Positions 1 to 7,558 of a DNA stretch of 64,000 nucleotides are shown here, one piece after another. Position numbers and translations under genes: made by a program. Below the pieces are notes generated by a model. It was not told the DNA's origin and ran no database searches. It saw only the letters and a program-made list of their open reading frames with translations. The DNA is from SAR86 cluster bacterium (GTDB taxonomy: Bacteria; Pseudomonadota; Gammaproteobacteria; Magnimaribacterales; Magnimaribacteraceae). Within the stretch, counting starts at the first letter, position 1, and every line of letters begins with the position of its first letter. Location: positions 62,001-126,000 of the forward strand of contig JAKUUM010000002.1 of the NCBI GenBank assembly GCA_022447065.1, read 5' to 3'.

Positions 1-809
1 TAAAGGTAAATATCTGGATTGTCTCCTTTAGAAAGGACTGCAGAAAGATACTTATCAGTTGGAGACCAATTGGGGGAGCTATTAATTCCTTTTTCCGATT
101 TTAAAGCTTTTCTTTTTCCCGTATAAAGCTCTTGAATAAAAATTCTTGAAGTACCTTCCTCAAATGAAACATAAGCCAAGCTTCTACCATCAGAAGACCA
201 ATCCGGAGACATCAAAGGTTCTACAGAGGAAAAGAGTACCGAATCATTTCTGCCATCTATGTCAGCCACTTTGAGAAAATATTTACCCCGAGTGGAATTT
301 TCTTTATTTATATAAGAAATTTTGGTTGAAAAAATTCCTGGTAAGCCATTTATTTCTTTATAAATTCTATCGCTAATAACATGTGCCAAAGAGTTTAAAT
401 AAGAAATTGAACCTGAACTAATAGATCGTTGTATTACTTTCTCTCTAGTTACGTTGACAATGGAAAAATTCACTATTACTTCTTCTGGCATTTCACCTTG
501 AGAAGCTGAACCTACAACAAGATAATCAACTTTTAAAAGTTTCCAATCCCTATAAAGGATTTCTTTTTCATTTTTTGGAAGGCTTAGCATTTCTTTAGTT
601 GACAAGGCTTCAAACTCTCCAAAAGACTCAAGGTCGGACGAAATAATTTGATTTAAATATTCTCTAGGAGGATCTTGTAAATTCCATGAAATAGGCACTA
701 TGGCTATGCGAATTGGATCTGTTATACCTTCGGTGATCTCTATTCTTAATTGCGCTATTAGAAAAGAACTAAAAAAAATCAATAAAATCAGGCAGATTCT
801 ATTTATCAT
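1..809 (-). CDS. tolB: TolB, periplasmic beta-propeller of the Tol-Pal system (3' end outside window)
   Basis: The frame opens with ATG at 809 and runs off the left edge after about 269 codons, so the C-terminal part is missing here. Residues 1-19 form a signal peptide ending in FLIA before Gln20. An N-terminal domain containing 'IVPISW' and 'DLESFGEFEAL' follows. From about residue 195 there are WD40-like propeller repeats such as 'PDWSSDGRSLAYVSF' and 'PNWSPTDKYLSAVLS', typical of TolB. TolB binds Pal and the TolA C-terminus in the periplasm and helps couple outer-membrane constriction to division. It starts three bases after the tolA stop, completing the usual tolQ-R-A-B order. Recognition rests on repeats, signal peptide and context. 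Confidence 0.9.
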   Translation of the reverse strand, partial: MINRICLILLIFFSSFLIAQLRIEITEGITDPIRIAIVPISWNLQDPPREYLNQIISSDLESFGEFEALSTKEMLSLPKNEKEILYRDWKLLKVDYLVVGSASQGEMPEEVIVNFSIVNVTREKVIQRSISSGSISYLNSLAHVISDRIYKEINGLPGIFSTKISYINKENSTRGKYFLKVADIDGRNDSVLFSSVEPLMSPDWSSDGRSLAYVSFEEGTSRIFIQELYTGKRKALKSEKGINSSPNWSPTDKYLSAVLSKGDNPDIYL

Positions 810-812
810 TTT

Positions 813-1424
813 CTAATTTTTAGGATTAAACACTAAGGTAAAATTTCTAAAGTGAGCATCAAATAATTTTCTACTCATGTTTAGACCTTCGAATTTAATA
901 ACTTTCTCAACTGCATCAAGAGCTGAATTGTCAAAAGCTTCATTACCGCTGCTTTTAGTTAACCTTATTCCTACAATTTCTCCAGTTGGAACCAACATAA
1001 TAGTTAGTTCAGAAGTCATTCCTTTTATTGTTGAAGAAGGTTGTTTCCAATTGATCATTACTTGCTGTCTAATGAGATTCGAAAAAATTGAAATTTCTTC
1101 TACTGAGCTCAAAGATTCTCTCTTCATTATTTGTTCCATCAGGAGATTTTTTTCAATCTCGATGGTTTCTATCTCGATTTTAGTATCAGCAGCTTGAATA
1201 GGAGGAGAAGTGATTATAGGTTCTCTATTAATAACCTTCTTTATCTTTTTTAGGTTATTTTTTTTTGTAATACTTTGAGGCCTTTCAAAGACTAAATACG
1301 CAGGCATAGGATCTACCTTATTCAGAGAGTAAAGACTCTCTATTTGAAAGAAATTAGCAAAAGCAAGCACTAAACCCATGTGAAGAATTACCGATATGGA
1401 TAAGCCTGCGTAATAATTTTGCAT
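813..1424 (-). CDS. tolA: TolA, short inner-membrane to outer-membrane energy transducer
   Basis: This 203-residue protein has one N-terminal membrane helix (about residues 6-25) carrying the S11-xxx-H15 motif that TolA and TonB use to contact TolQ/R or ExbB/D. The last 90 residues look like the TonB/TolA C-terminal fold, with 'SGNEAFDNSALDAVEKV'. The central stretch, about residues 35-115, is much shorter than the long helical domain II of E. coli TolA (421 residues in total). It overlaps the tolR stop by one base and lies directly before tolB. Function in Tol-Pal energy transduction is inferred from position and end motifs; a TonB-like role is less likely given the neighbours. Confidence 0.88.
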   Translation of the reverse strand: MQNYYAGLSISVILHMGLVLAFANFFQIESLYSLNKVDPMPAYLVFERPQSITKKNNLKKIKKVINREPIITSPPIQAADTKIEIETIEIEKNLLMEQIMKRESLSSVEEISIFSNLIRQQVMINWKQPSSTIKGMTSELTIMLVPTGEIVGIRLTKSSGNEAFDNSALDAVEKVIKFEGLNMSRKLFDAHFRNFTLVFNPKN

Positions 1425-1852
1425 TATTCTTTTAAAGGGGCCTGAGTTATTAAACCCACGTCTTGCGCTCCAGAAGCCTGAAGGACAGACATTAGTTCCA
1501 TTACCTTCTGATACTTAACATTACCATCCCCCCTTACAACCACCTGTAAAGAAGGATTAGCTGTTAAAATTTTTTCTACTTGTATAGAAAGATCCTTCAA
1601 ATTAAGTGGTATATCTTTACTTGATTGAGTCTCAAGAAAAAATACCCCGTCAAATCTAATTGAAATAATAAGTGGATCACTTTTTTCTCTAGGCAGAGGC
1701 TCTGATAGAGTTTCTGGAAGGTTTACTAATATCCCCTGAACCATTAAAGGTGCTGCAATCATAAAGACCACTAGTAGTACCAACATAACATCAATATAAG
1801 GAACAACATTGATTTCAGAAAGTAGTTTTCTTCTACGCCTACGTGAACTCAT
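1424..1852 (-). CDS. tolR: TolR, ExbD-family proton-channel subunit
   Basis: The 142-residue product has the ExbD/TolR layout: a short basic cytoplasmic N-terminus (SSRRRRRKL), one membrane helix at about 20-40, and a periplasmic domain. Asp21 in 'VPYIDVMLVLL' matches the proton-conducting aspartate of TolR. With TolQ it forms the channel that powers TolA. The start overlaps the tolQ stop by four bases and its stop overlaps the tolA start, pointing to translational coupling within a tolQRAB operon. Confidence 0.95.
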   Translation of the reverse strand: MSSRRRRRKLLSEINVVPYIDVMLVLLVVFMIAAPLMVQGILVNLPETLSEPLPREKSDPLIISIRFDGVFFLETQSSKDIPLNLKDLSIQVEKILTANPSLQVVVRGDGNVKYQKVMELMSVLQASGAQDVGLITQAPLKE

Positions 1853-2517
1853 TTCTTATAAACATCTCGATGTAAAACAATGGAGAATTCATCCATAAAA
1901 TCTTCAAAATTCGAGATAAGTGCTTCAACCGAAGTTGTGTATCGGTTGTAAGCTATCAAAGCAGGGATAGCTGCAAATAATCCTATAGCAGTAGCAATAA
2001 GAGCTTCAGAAATTCCTGGAGCAACTGTAGATAAAGTCGCTTGATTGGTTTCTGCTAAACCTCTAAAAGAGTTCATGATGCCCCATACTGTTCCGAATAA
2101 ACCCACATAGGGGCTTGCAGAAGCCACAGTAGCTAAAAAAGGTAAGTGTTTCTCTAAAGATGACTGTTCTCTAGAAAGAGATATTCTCATAGCCCTCTCA
2201 GATCCATCCAAAATGATTTCAGGTTCAAGATCCTGTCCTTTAATATTCTTATATTCTTGATAACCTGACCTGAATATACTTTCGGCTCCTATCACCACAT
2301 GATTTTTTTCTCCTCCTTGCTGAAAAACTGCTTCTAAGCCAGCATCTGACCAGAATAAATCTTCAAAATTAATAAGTTCTTGCTTAGATCTATTTATAAA
2401 TATCCACCTTTCGAAAATTACCATCCAAGAAATAATTGAAGCTAACAGAAGAAGGAAAATAACTAACTGAACAATCAGACTTGCGTTAAAAAGGATTTCA
2501 ATCACAGAATAAGACAT
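1849..2517 (-). CDS. tolQ: TolQ, MotA/TolQ/ExbB proton-channel protein
   Basis: At 222 residues this has the family's three-helix plan: TM1 at about 13-33, a cytoplasmic loop, then TM2 and TM3 in 'SASPYVGLFGTVWGIMNSF' and 'ALIATAIGLFAAIPALIAYN'. The conserved GTVWGIM segment and the threonine-containing channel helix are present. TolQ assembles as a ring around TolR and energises TolA from the proton gradient. It follows ybgC by five bases and overlaps tolR, as in the standard operon. Confidence 0.95.
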   Translation of the reverse strand: MSYSVIEILFNASLIVQLVIFLLLLASIISWMVIFERWIFINRSKQELINFEDLFWSDAGLEAVFQQGGEKNHVVIGAESIFRSGYQEYKNIKGQDLEPEIILDGSERAMRISLSREQSSLEKHLPFLATVASASPYVGLFGTVWGIMNSFRGLAETNQATLSTVAPGISEALIATAIGLFAAIPALIAYNRYTTSVEALISNFEDFMDEFSIVLHRDVYKK

Positions 2518-2522
2518 ATTAT

Positions 2523-2921
2523 CTACAATAATGATTTCATACCGTTAAATAACTTGCCAGGAAGAGGTTTGGGTTTAAATTCTTTTGAATCAAGACATCC
2601 ACACTTTACTACTCCTCCGCACAAGAGATCGCCTTCACTAGAAACAACCTCTTGAGAAAAATCAAAACTCACTTTACCAGCTTTAATGATCTGTGTGTGC
2701 ACTTCAATCTGCTGGTCTAAATAGGCCGGTTTTTTGAATTCGATAACTATTTCTCTGACAACAAAAATTGCCCCTTGTTCCATTAAGTTCTTTTGTTCGT
2801 AGCCAACTTCCCTTAAATATTCTGTTCGGGCTCTCTCAAAAAACCTTAGATAGTTAGCATAGTAAACCACACCTTGCGCATCTGTATCTTCGTAGTAAAT
2901 TTTAATGGGCAGTACATGCAT
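2523..2921 (-). CDS. ybgC: YbgC-like hotdog acyl-CoA thioesterase
   Basis: A 132-residue single hotdog-fold protein whose N-terminal signature 'YYEDTDAQGVVYYANY' matches the 4HBT/YbgC active-site region, with Asp14 as the likely catalytic acid. YbgC hydrolyses acyl-CoAs and associates with phospholipid enzymes; it is the usual first gene of the tol operon. A minor oddity is Tyr21 where E. coli YbgC has His in the equivalent VVYHASY segment. It lies two bases after the upstream nuclease gene and five before tolQ, so it is probably co-transcribed. Confidence 0.9.
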   Translation of the reverse strand: MHVLPIKIYYEDTDAQGVVYYANYLRFFERARTEYLREVGYEQKNLMEQGAIFVVREIVIEFKKPAYLDQQIEVHTQIIKAGKVSFDFSQEVVSSEGDLLCGGVVKCGCLDSKEFKPKPLPGKLFNGMKSLL

Positions 2922-2923
2922 GC

Positions 2924-3334
2924 TTACAAATCATGGTTTTCAATATCTTCTTTGTAAAGCCTTTTTAGTAAAAAAATAAAATCTTCCCAAAGCAGGTCTG
3001 CAGTATAAGGAGAATTAATATTTAACTGAGGGTTAATTGCTCCAAGGGGTACTCTAACTTTGATGGGCCTTCTATTAAATTTGTATACAAGAGCTGGGAT
3101 GCCAACTTCTCGGGTTGCTTCAAGCACTTGCTGCCACCATGCTTCTAGAGGTTCCGCTCCCGAACCATATCTCTTGCACTCAATATACCATCTACCTAAC
3201 ATTAAATCAGGTAAATGCTTTTCTCTAGTTTGCTCTAGGATCCTTCTTAAATTATTCTTTAAACCGAGGTCTGAGGTTAATAAATTACCTATCTCTCTTT
3301 CAAAAGATGCTCCCTTGTTCCTGGAATTTGTCAT
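2924..3334 (-). CDS. Small PD-(D/E)XK nuclease resembling archaeal Hjc / phage Holliday-junction resolvases, in the ruvCAB position
   Basis: The 136-residue protein starts 'TNSRNKGASFEREIGNLL', which resembles the N-terminus of Hjc-type resolvases (basic residue, Gly, x, x, x-Glu-Arg-Glu). It then has Pro42-Asp43 followed by Glu52-x-Lys54 in 'PDLMLGRWYIECKRY', a complete PD-(D/E)XK catalytic pattern with Glu12 as a further candidate metal ligand. The remainder is basic and holds 'WWQQVLEATREVG', a motif I associate with phage-type nucleases of this fold. It overlaps the yebC stop by one base and precedes ybgC by two bases, exactly where ruvC-ruvA-ruvB sit in Pseudomonas and relatives. A junction-cleaving role is inference; another structure-specific DNA nuclease is possible. 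Confidence 0.72.
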   Translation of the reverse strand: MTNSRNKGASFEREIGNLLTSDLGLKNNLRRILEQTREKHLPDLMLGRWYIECKRYGSGAEPLEAWWQQVLEATREVGIPALVYKFNRRPIKVRVPLGAINPQLNINSPYTADLLWEDFIFLLKRLYKEDIENHDL

Positions 3335-4083
3335 TACTGGCTTAGATGATCTACGATTTCTTCAGGAAAGTCAGCATTTGAATGGACATGTTGAGTATCG
3401 TCTAGATCTTCCAAAGTTTCTAAAAGTTTGTAAATTTTTATAGATGTTTCTAAATCTGTAGAAACACTTGTCTCAGGAACCAAACTTATTTCAGATTCTT
3501 CTATATCTATCTCGGCTTTAATCAAAGAGTCTTTAACAGATTCAAAGTCTTCAGGTAAAGTTGAGATTGTTATAGATTGATCTGCATTCTCTTCAATATC
3601 TTCTGCTCCAGCCTTTATAGCCACTTCCATTACTGAATCTAGATTGGAGTTATTTCTTATCTGTATAAGCCCCTTTTTAATAAACAAATAAGAAACTGAA
3701 CCATCCGTACCTAAATTTCCACCCGCCTTAGTAAAGGCATGCCTTATTTCTGCTACGGTTCTATTGTGATTGTTGGTCATACACTCAACGATTACTGCAA
3801 CTCCTCCAGGACCATAACCTTCAAGGGTGGTTTCTTCTAGCCTTTCTCCTTCCGCTCCACCAGAACCTCTTTGAATAGCTCTCTCTATCGTGTCTTTGGG
3901 AATGTTAGAAGACAATGCCTTATCCAAAGCCGTTCTTAGTCTTGGATTATCTTCTGGAACTGGTCCTCCAAGTTTAGATGCCACGGTAAGTTCTCTAATA
4001 ATTCGGGAAAATATTTTTCCTCTCTTGGCGTCTTGTCGTCCTTTCCTATGCTTGATGTTTGCCCATTTGGAATGCCCAGACAC
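3334..4083 (-). CDS. yebC: YebC/PmpR-family protein
   Basis: The 249-residue product begins with the diagnostic 'SGHSKWANIKHRKGRQDAKR' and carries the family segment 'GYGPGGVAVIVECMTNNHNR'. Length matches E. coli YebC (246). Members have been described as DNA-binding regulators and more recently as factors that relieve ribosome stalling at proline stretches; which applies here cannot be told from sequence. It lies two bases downstream of aspS and overlaps the following nuclease gene by one base. The family can be stated with confidence, the mechanism cannot. Confidence 0.95.
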   Translation of the reverse strand: MSGHSKWANIKHRKGRQDAKRGKIFSRIIRELTVASKLGGPVPEDNPRLRTALDKALSSNIPKDTIERAIQRGSGGAEGERLEETTLEGYGPGGVAVIVECMTNNHNRTVAEIRHAFTKAGGNLGTDGSVSYLFIKKGLIQIRNNSNLDSVMEVAIKAGAEDIEENADQSITISTLPEDFESVKDSLIKAEIDIEESEISLVPETSVSTDLETSIKIYKLLETLEDLDDTQHVHSNADFPEEIVDHLSQ

Positions 4084-4085
4084 GG

Positions 4086-5858
4086 CTAATCTTCCTTATT
4101 TATCTTGATATTTAATTCATTTAACTGTTCTGCGGAAACTTCCCCTGGAGCATCTGTCATCAGACAAGAAGCTGTCTGCGTCTTAGGAAATGCGATCACA
4201 TCTCTTATCGACTCAGAGGAAGTCATTAACATAATTAATCTGTCAAAACCTATAGCAATTCCAGCGTGAGGAGGACATCCGTGTTGTAAAGCAGATAATA
4301 AAAATCCAAACTTTTCTTCACCTTCTTTTGCAGTTATTCCTAGAACTTCTAATACAGAAGACAACATTTCATGATCATGAATTCGAACGGATCCACCACC
4401 CAATTCTATTCCATTAAGAACAACGTCATAAGCATCTGTGAAACAAGCCAGAGGCTCATCTTTCATCTCCTTTTTACTGCATCTAGGTGCAGTAAAGGGA
4501 TGGTGGAGAGGAGTTAATTCTCCACTAGCATTAAGTTCAAACATTGGAAAATCAATAATCCAACATGGAGCCCATTCTTTAATAAGTAAATTTAAATCCT
4601 TACCTAACTTATCTCTAAGAGCTGACAAAGAATCATTAACTATTTTTTCTGGACCTGCTCCAAAAAAGATAATGTCACCCTTTTGGGCTTTAAGTTTTTT
4701 TAATAATTGATTGATAAGATCTTCTTCTAAAAATTTTAGAATTGGCGACTGTAGGCCTTCTTTTCCGAGGGTGGGGTCTTCAACTCTTATGTAAGCCAAC
4801 CCTTCAGCTCCGAGACTTGATACAAAGTCTGTATATTCATCAATCTGCTTTCTAGTAAGAACCTCTCCTCCAGGGACTCTTAAACAAGCTATTCTTGACC
4901 CTTTTGAATTAGCAGGTTCACAAAAAACTTTGAATTCAGTATTGGTAAACATCTCACCTACTTCTTCCAGCTTTAGAGGGTTTCTTAGGTCGGGCTTGTC
5001 TGTTCCATATTTAGAGATAGATTCCGAAAAAGAAAGAATTTCAAATTTTCCCAATTTAACGCTTAGCACTTCTAAAAAAACTACACAAAGCATATCTGTA
5101 ACCAAATCCCTAATATTTTCTGAAGTTACAAAAGAGCACTCCAGGTCTATTTGCGTAAATTCGGGTTGTCTATCTGCGCGTAAGTCCTCATCTCGAAAGC
5201 ATCTAGCAAATTGATAATATTTTTGAAAACCTGAAGCCATTAAAGTTTGTTTAAATAGCTGGGGAGACTGAGGTAGTGAGAAAAATAATCCCGGATGAGT
5301 CCTGCTAGGAACCAGATAATCTCTAGCTCCTTCAGGGGTAGCTTTGGTTAAGAGAGGGGTTTCAATTTCAATAAATTCCTTTGCTTCAAAATAGTCTCTT
5401 ATGCATTTGGAAGTTTTAGATCTTAAGCGAATATTTGCTTGCATTTCTTTTCTTCTCAGGTCTAAAAACCGGTACTTAAGTCTTGTTTCTTCTCCCACTG
5501 AACTATATTCATCTAATTGAAAAGGTATAGGTAATGAAGGGTTCAAGATTTCAAGACTAGACCCCACAACTTCTATCTCTCCTGTATCTAGATCAGGATT
5601 AACAGTCCCTTCAGGCCTTGCTCTTACTTTCCCTTTAACTGAAATTACAAATTCATTTCTACAGCCTTCCGCTAATATAAAAGTGCCTTTCTGTTCAGGA
5701 TTGTAAACAACCTGAACCAAACCAGACTCGTCTCTTAAATCAAAGAAAATAACTCCTCCATGGTCTCTTCTTCTATGAATCCAACCACTTAACTCTACAT
5801 TGGTATCAATTTCTTTTTTTCTTATTGACCCACATTTTCTATTCTTTAAATCTTTCAT
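4086..5858 (-). CDS. aspS: Aspartyl-tRNA synthetase, apparently of the non-discriminating type
   Basis: At 590 residues this is a bacterial-type class IIb AspRS: an OB-fold anticodon domain (about 1-110), a class II catalytic core with motif 2 'FARCFRDEDLRADRQPEFTQ', a bacterial GAD insertion (about 285-410), and motif 3 'GIAIGFDRLIMLM'. In the anticodon domain it has His33 in 'RRRDHGGV' and Gly84 in 'RARPEGTVNPD', the residues described for the relaxed Pseudomonas enzyme, where E. coli has Leu and Lys. Such enzymes also load Asp onto tRNA-Asn, which GatCAB amidates; gatCAB is encoded at 56744-59938. It lies between the FmdB-like gene and yebC, probably in one transcript. Confidence 0.95.
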   Translation of the reverse strand: MKDLKNRKCGSIRKKEIDTNVELSGWIHRRRDHGGVIFFDLRDESGLVQVVYNPEQKGTFILAEGCRNEFVISVKGKVRARPEGTVNPDLDTGEIEVVGSSLEILNPSLPIPFQLDEYSSVGEETRLKYRFLDLRRKEMQANIRLRSKTSKCIRDYFEAKEFIEIETPLLTKATPEGARDYLVPSRTHPGLFFSLPQSPQLFKQTLMASGFQKYYQFARCFRDEDLRADRQPEFTQIDLECSFVTSENIRDLVTDMLCVVFLEVLSVKLGKFEILSFSESISKYGTDKPDLRNPLKLEEVGEMFTNTEFKVFCEPANSKGSRIACLRVPGGEVLTRKQIDEYTDFVSSLGAEGLAYIRVEDPTLGKEGLQSPILKFLEEDLINQLLKKLKAQKGDIIFFGAGPEKIVNDSLSALRDKLGKDLNLLIKEWAPCWIIDFPMFELNASGELTPLHHPFTAPRCSKKEMKDEPLACFTDAYDVVLNGIELGGGSVRIHDHEMLSSVLEVLGITAKEGEEKFGFLLSALQHGCPPHAGIAIGFDRLIMLMTSSESIRDVIAFPKTQTASCLMTDAPGEVSAEQLNELNIKINKED

Positions 5859-5888
5859 ACCCTAAATGTTTTTATTTTTAAGAAGCTT

Positions 5889-6176
5889 CTACTTTTTTTC
5901 TTCTTTCTTTTTTACCTTTTTTTTATCCTTTTTATCATCAGTTTTTGTTTTATCTGAAGAAATCTTCTTCTCCTTATCGCTTTTAGCTAAATTCTTTTTT
6001 TTGCCTGTTTTGAAATCGGTCTCATACCATCCAGTACCTTTTAATCTAAATGCGGGTGCAGTGGGTACTTGCCTCAGATTGGGGTTTTTCATTTTAAAAT
6101 TATCGAGTTCAGATATTTTCATCTGCTTCTCAAACACTTTCTTTTTACCTTTCTCTTTAAAAATGTAAGTAGGCAT
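5889..6176 (-). CDS. FmdB-family protein lacking all zinc-ribbon cysteines
   Basis: The 95-residue product starts MPTYIF and contains 'SAPAFRLKGTGWYETDFK'-type sequence (here TAPAFRLKGTGWYETDFKT, about residues 39-57), the hallmark C-terminal motif of FmdB regulatory-type zinc ribbons, which often sit upstream of aspS. Canonical members have CxxC pairs in the first 35 residues; this one has none, with Lys, Glu and Asn in their place. Residues 58-95 are a Lys/Asp/Glu-rich low-complexity tail. Function of the family is unknown. It is 30 bases upstream of aspS on the same strand and so probably leads that operon. The strong motif and context argue that it is a real gene. Confidence 0.82.
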   Translation of the reverse strand: MPTYIFKEKGKKKVFEKQMKISELDNFKMKNPNLRQVPTAPAFRLKGTGWYETDFKTGKKKNLAKSDKEKKISSDKTKTDDKKDKKKVKKKEEKK

Positions 6177-6188
6177 ATTTTTTGGAGG

Positions 6189-6197
6189 ATTATACCA
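6189..6197 (-). promoter_or_regulatory. Extended -10 promoter upstream of the FmdB-like/aspS operon
   Basis: On the minus strand the sequence TGGTATAAT (6197 to 6189) is a perfect extended -10 element. There is no good -35 match 17 bases further upstream. Only 12 bases separate it from the ATG at 6176, so transcription would start about six bases before the start codon. The short leader contains CCTCC and no Shine-Dalgarno sequence, suggesting a leaderless or nearly leaderless mRNA. Confidence 0.5.
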
Positions 6198-6269
6198 ACT
6201 TAAGCATATTTACTTATTATCTCGTTTACTGTTTTACTAAATGTTAAAATTGATTTCCGAGTATTAACG

Positions 6270-7538
6270 ATGAAAACTAGCAATTTACTCCTCGCTACAC
6301 AAAGAGAAACCCCTTCTGATGCAGAGACTAAAAGCCATCAACTGATGATAAAAGCAGGCTTAATAAGACAGGTGGCATCAGGCATTTATAACTGGCTTCC
6401 TCTTGGTGTAAAAGTTCTAAGAAAAGTTGAAAATATAGTAAGGCGAGAAATGGATAAATCGGGTGCTCAAGAAATTTTGATGCCTATGGTACAACCTGGG
6501 GAGTTATGGAAAGAGTCAGGAAGATGGCAACAATATGGGAAAGAATTATTAATTTTTAAAGATAGGCATAAAAGGGAATTCTGCTTGGGACCAACTCATG
6601 AAGAAATCATAACAAATTTATGCAGAAATGATATTAGAAGTCATAAACAGTTACCTGTTACTTTTTATCAAATTCAAACCAAATTTAGAGATGAGATAAG
6701 GCCTAGATTTGGGGTTTTGAGATCAAGAGAATTTATTATGAAAGATGCTTATTCTTTTGATCTTTCTGAAGAAGAAATGAACCATAGCTACAACAACATG
6801 AGAGAAGCTTACAAAAGAATATTTGATAGCATGGGACTCGATTACAGAATAGTAAAAGCTGACAGTGGTGCAATAGGGGGTTCTGATTCAGAAGAATTTC
6901 ATGTACTTTCAGATACTGGTGAAGATTTATTAGCATTTAGCGATAAAAGTGATTATGCAATCAACGCTGATTTACTTATTGAAGCACTGTCTGATCAAGA
7001 TTCTGAAAGCTTAGAGGGGCAGCCTAGTCCAGATGGAAAAGGCAATCTGAAGCTAACGAGAGGAATTGAAGTGGGCCATATCTTTAAGTTAGGAAGAAAA
7101 TATTCTGAAAGCATGAAACTTACTCTTCAAGTAGATAAAAGAACTATTTTTCCAGAAATGGGGTGTTACGGTATTGGTATTTCTAGAATAGTTGCTGCTG
7201 CCATAGAACAGAATCACGATGATAAAGGGATAATTTGGCCAGATGCGATCAGCCCTTATGAAGTGGTCCTTGTGGAGATAAATCCCAAAGGGGATAAAGC
7301 CCTAAAGAGCCTTTGTAGTCAATTATATAATTCTTTAAAAGACAAAGGACATGAGGTCCTTTGGGATGATAGAGAACAAAGCCCTGGAGTGAAATTTTCA
7401 GATATGGAGTTAATAGGAATACCTCGAATGGTTATCTTGGGAGAAAAATCTTTTAAAGACAATCAAGTAGAATTTAAAATTAGAGGCGAAGAAAAAATAA
7501 GTCGGCTTGCTCCAGAAGAGATAGAAGACAAACTGTAA
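6270..7538 (+). CDS. proS: Prolyl-tRNA synthetase without the large editing insertion
   Basis: This 422-residue class II synthetase has motif 1 near residue 50-75, the T109-H-E loop, motif 2 at 138-160 ('KFRDEIRPRFGVLRSREF'), motif 3 'GCYGIGISRIVAAAIEQ' near 300, and a C-terminal anticodon domain ('VLWDDREQSPGVKFSDMEL'). Gammaproteobacterial ProRS is usually about 570 residues because a roughly 180-residue YbaK-like editing domain lies between motifs 2 and 3. Here only about 35 residues (230-265) occupy that place, as in the short alphaproteobacterial form. It is divergent from the FmdB-like/aspS unit and converges on recA with a 20-base gap. Identity is certain; editing capacity is inferred to be lost. 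Confidence 0.96.
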   Translation: MKTSNLLLATQRETPSDAETKSHQLMIKAGLIRQVASGIYNWLPLGVKVLRKVENIVRREMDKSGAQEILMPMVQPGELWKESGRWQQYGKELLIFKDRHKREFCLGPTHEEIITNLCRNDIRSHKQLPVTFYQIQTKFRDEIRPRFGVLRSREFIMKDAYSFDLSEEEMNHSYNNMREAYKRIFDSMGLDYRIVKADSGAIGGSDSEEFHVLSDTGEDLLAFSDKSDYAINADLLIEALSDQDSESLEGQPSPDGKGNLKLTRGIEVGHIFKLGRKYSESMKLTLQVDKRTIFPEMGCYGIGISRIVAAAIEQNHDDKGIIWPDAISPYEVVLVEINPKGDKALKSLCSQLYNSLKDKGHEVLWDDREQSPGVKFSDMELIGIPRMVILGEKSFKDNQVEFKIRGEEKISRLAPEEIEDKL

Positions 7539-7558
7539 AATGAATTGGCTATATTAAG

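Noticed and set aside
877-1197. 106-codon plus-strand open frame opposite tolA
   Set aside because: It is fully antisense to a recognisable gene, has no Shine-Dalgarno sequence and its translation resembles no family; it is a shadow frame.
2523-2921. Tyr21 in place of the usual YbgC histidine as evidence for loss of function
   Set aside because: The catalytic aspartate and overall signature are intact, and this position varies within the hotdog thioesterase superfamily, so no claim is made.
5866-6168. 100-codon plus-strand frame rich in Phe and Ser opposite the FmdB-like gene
   Set aside because: It is the complement of the Lys/Glu-rich tail, and the conserved FmdB motif fixes the minus strand as coding.
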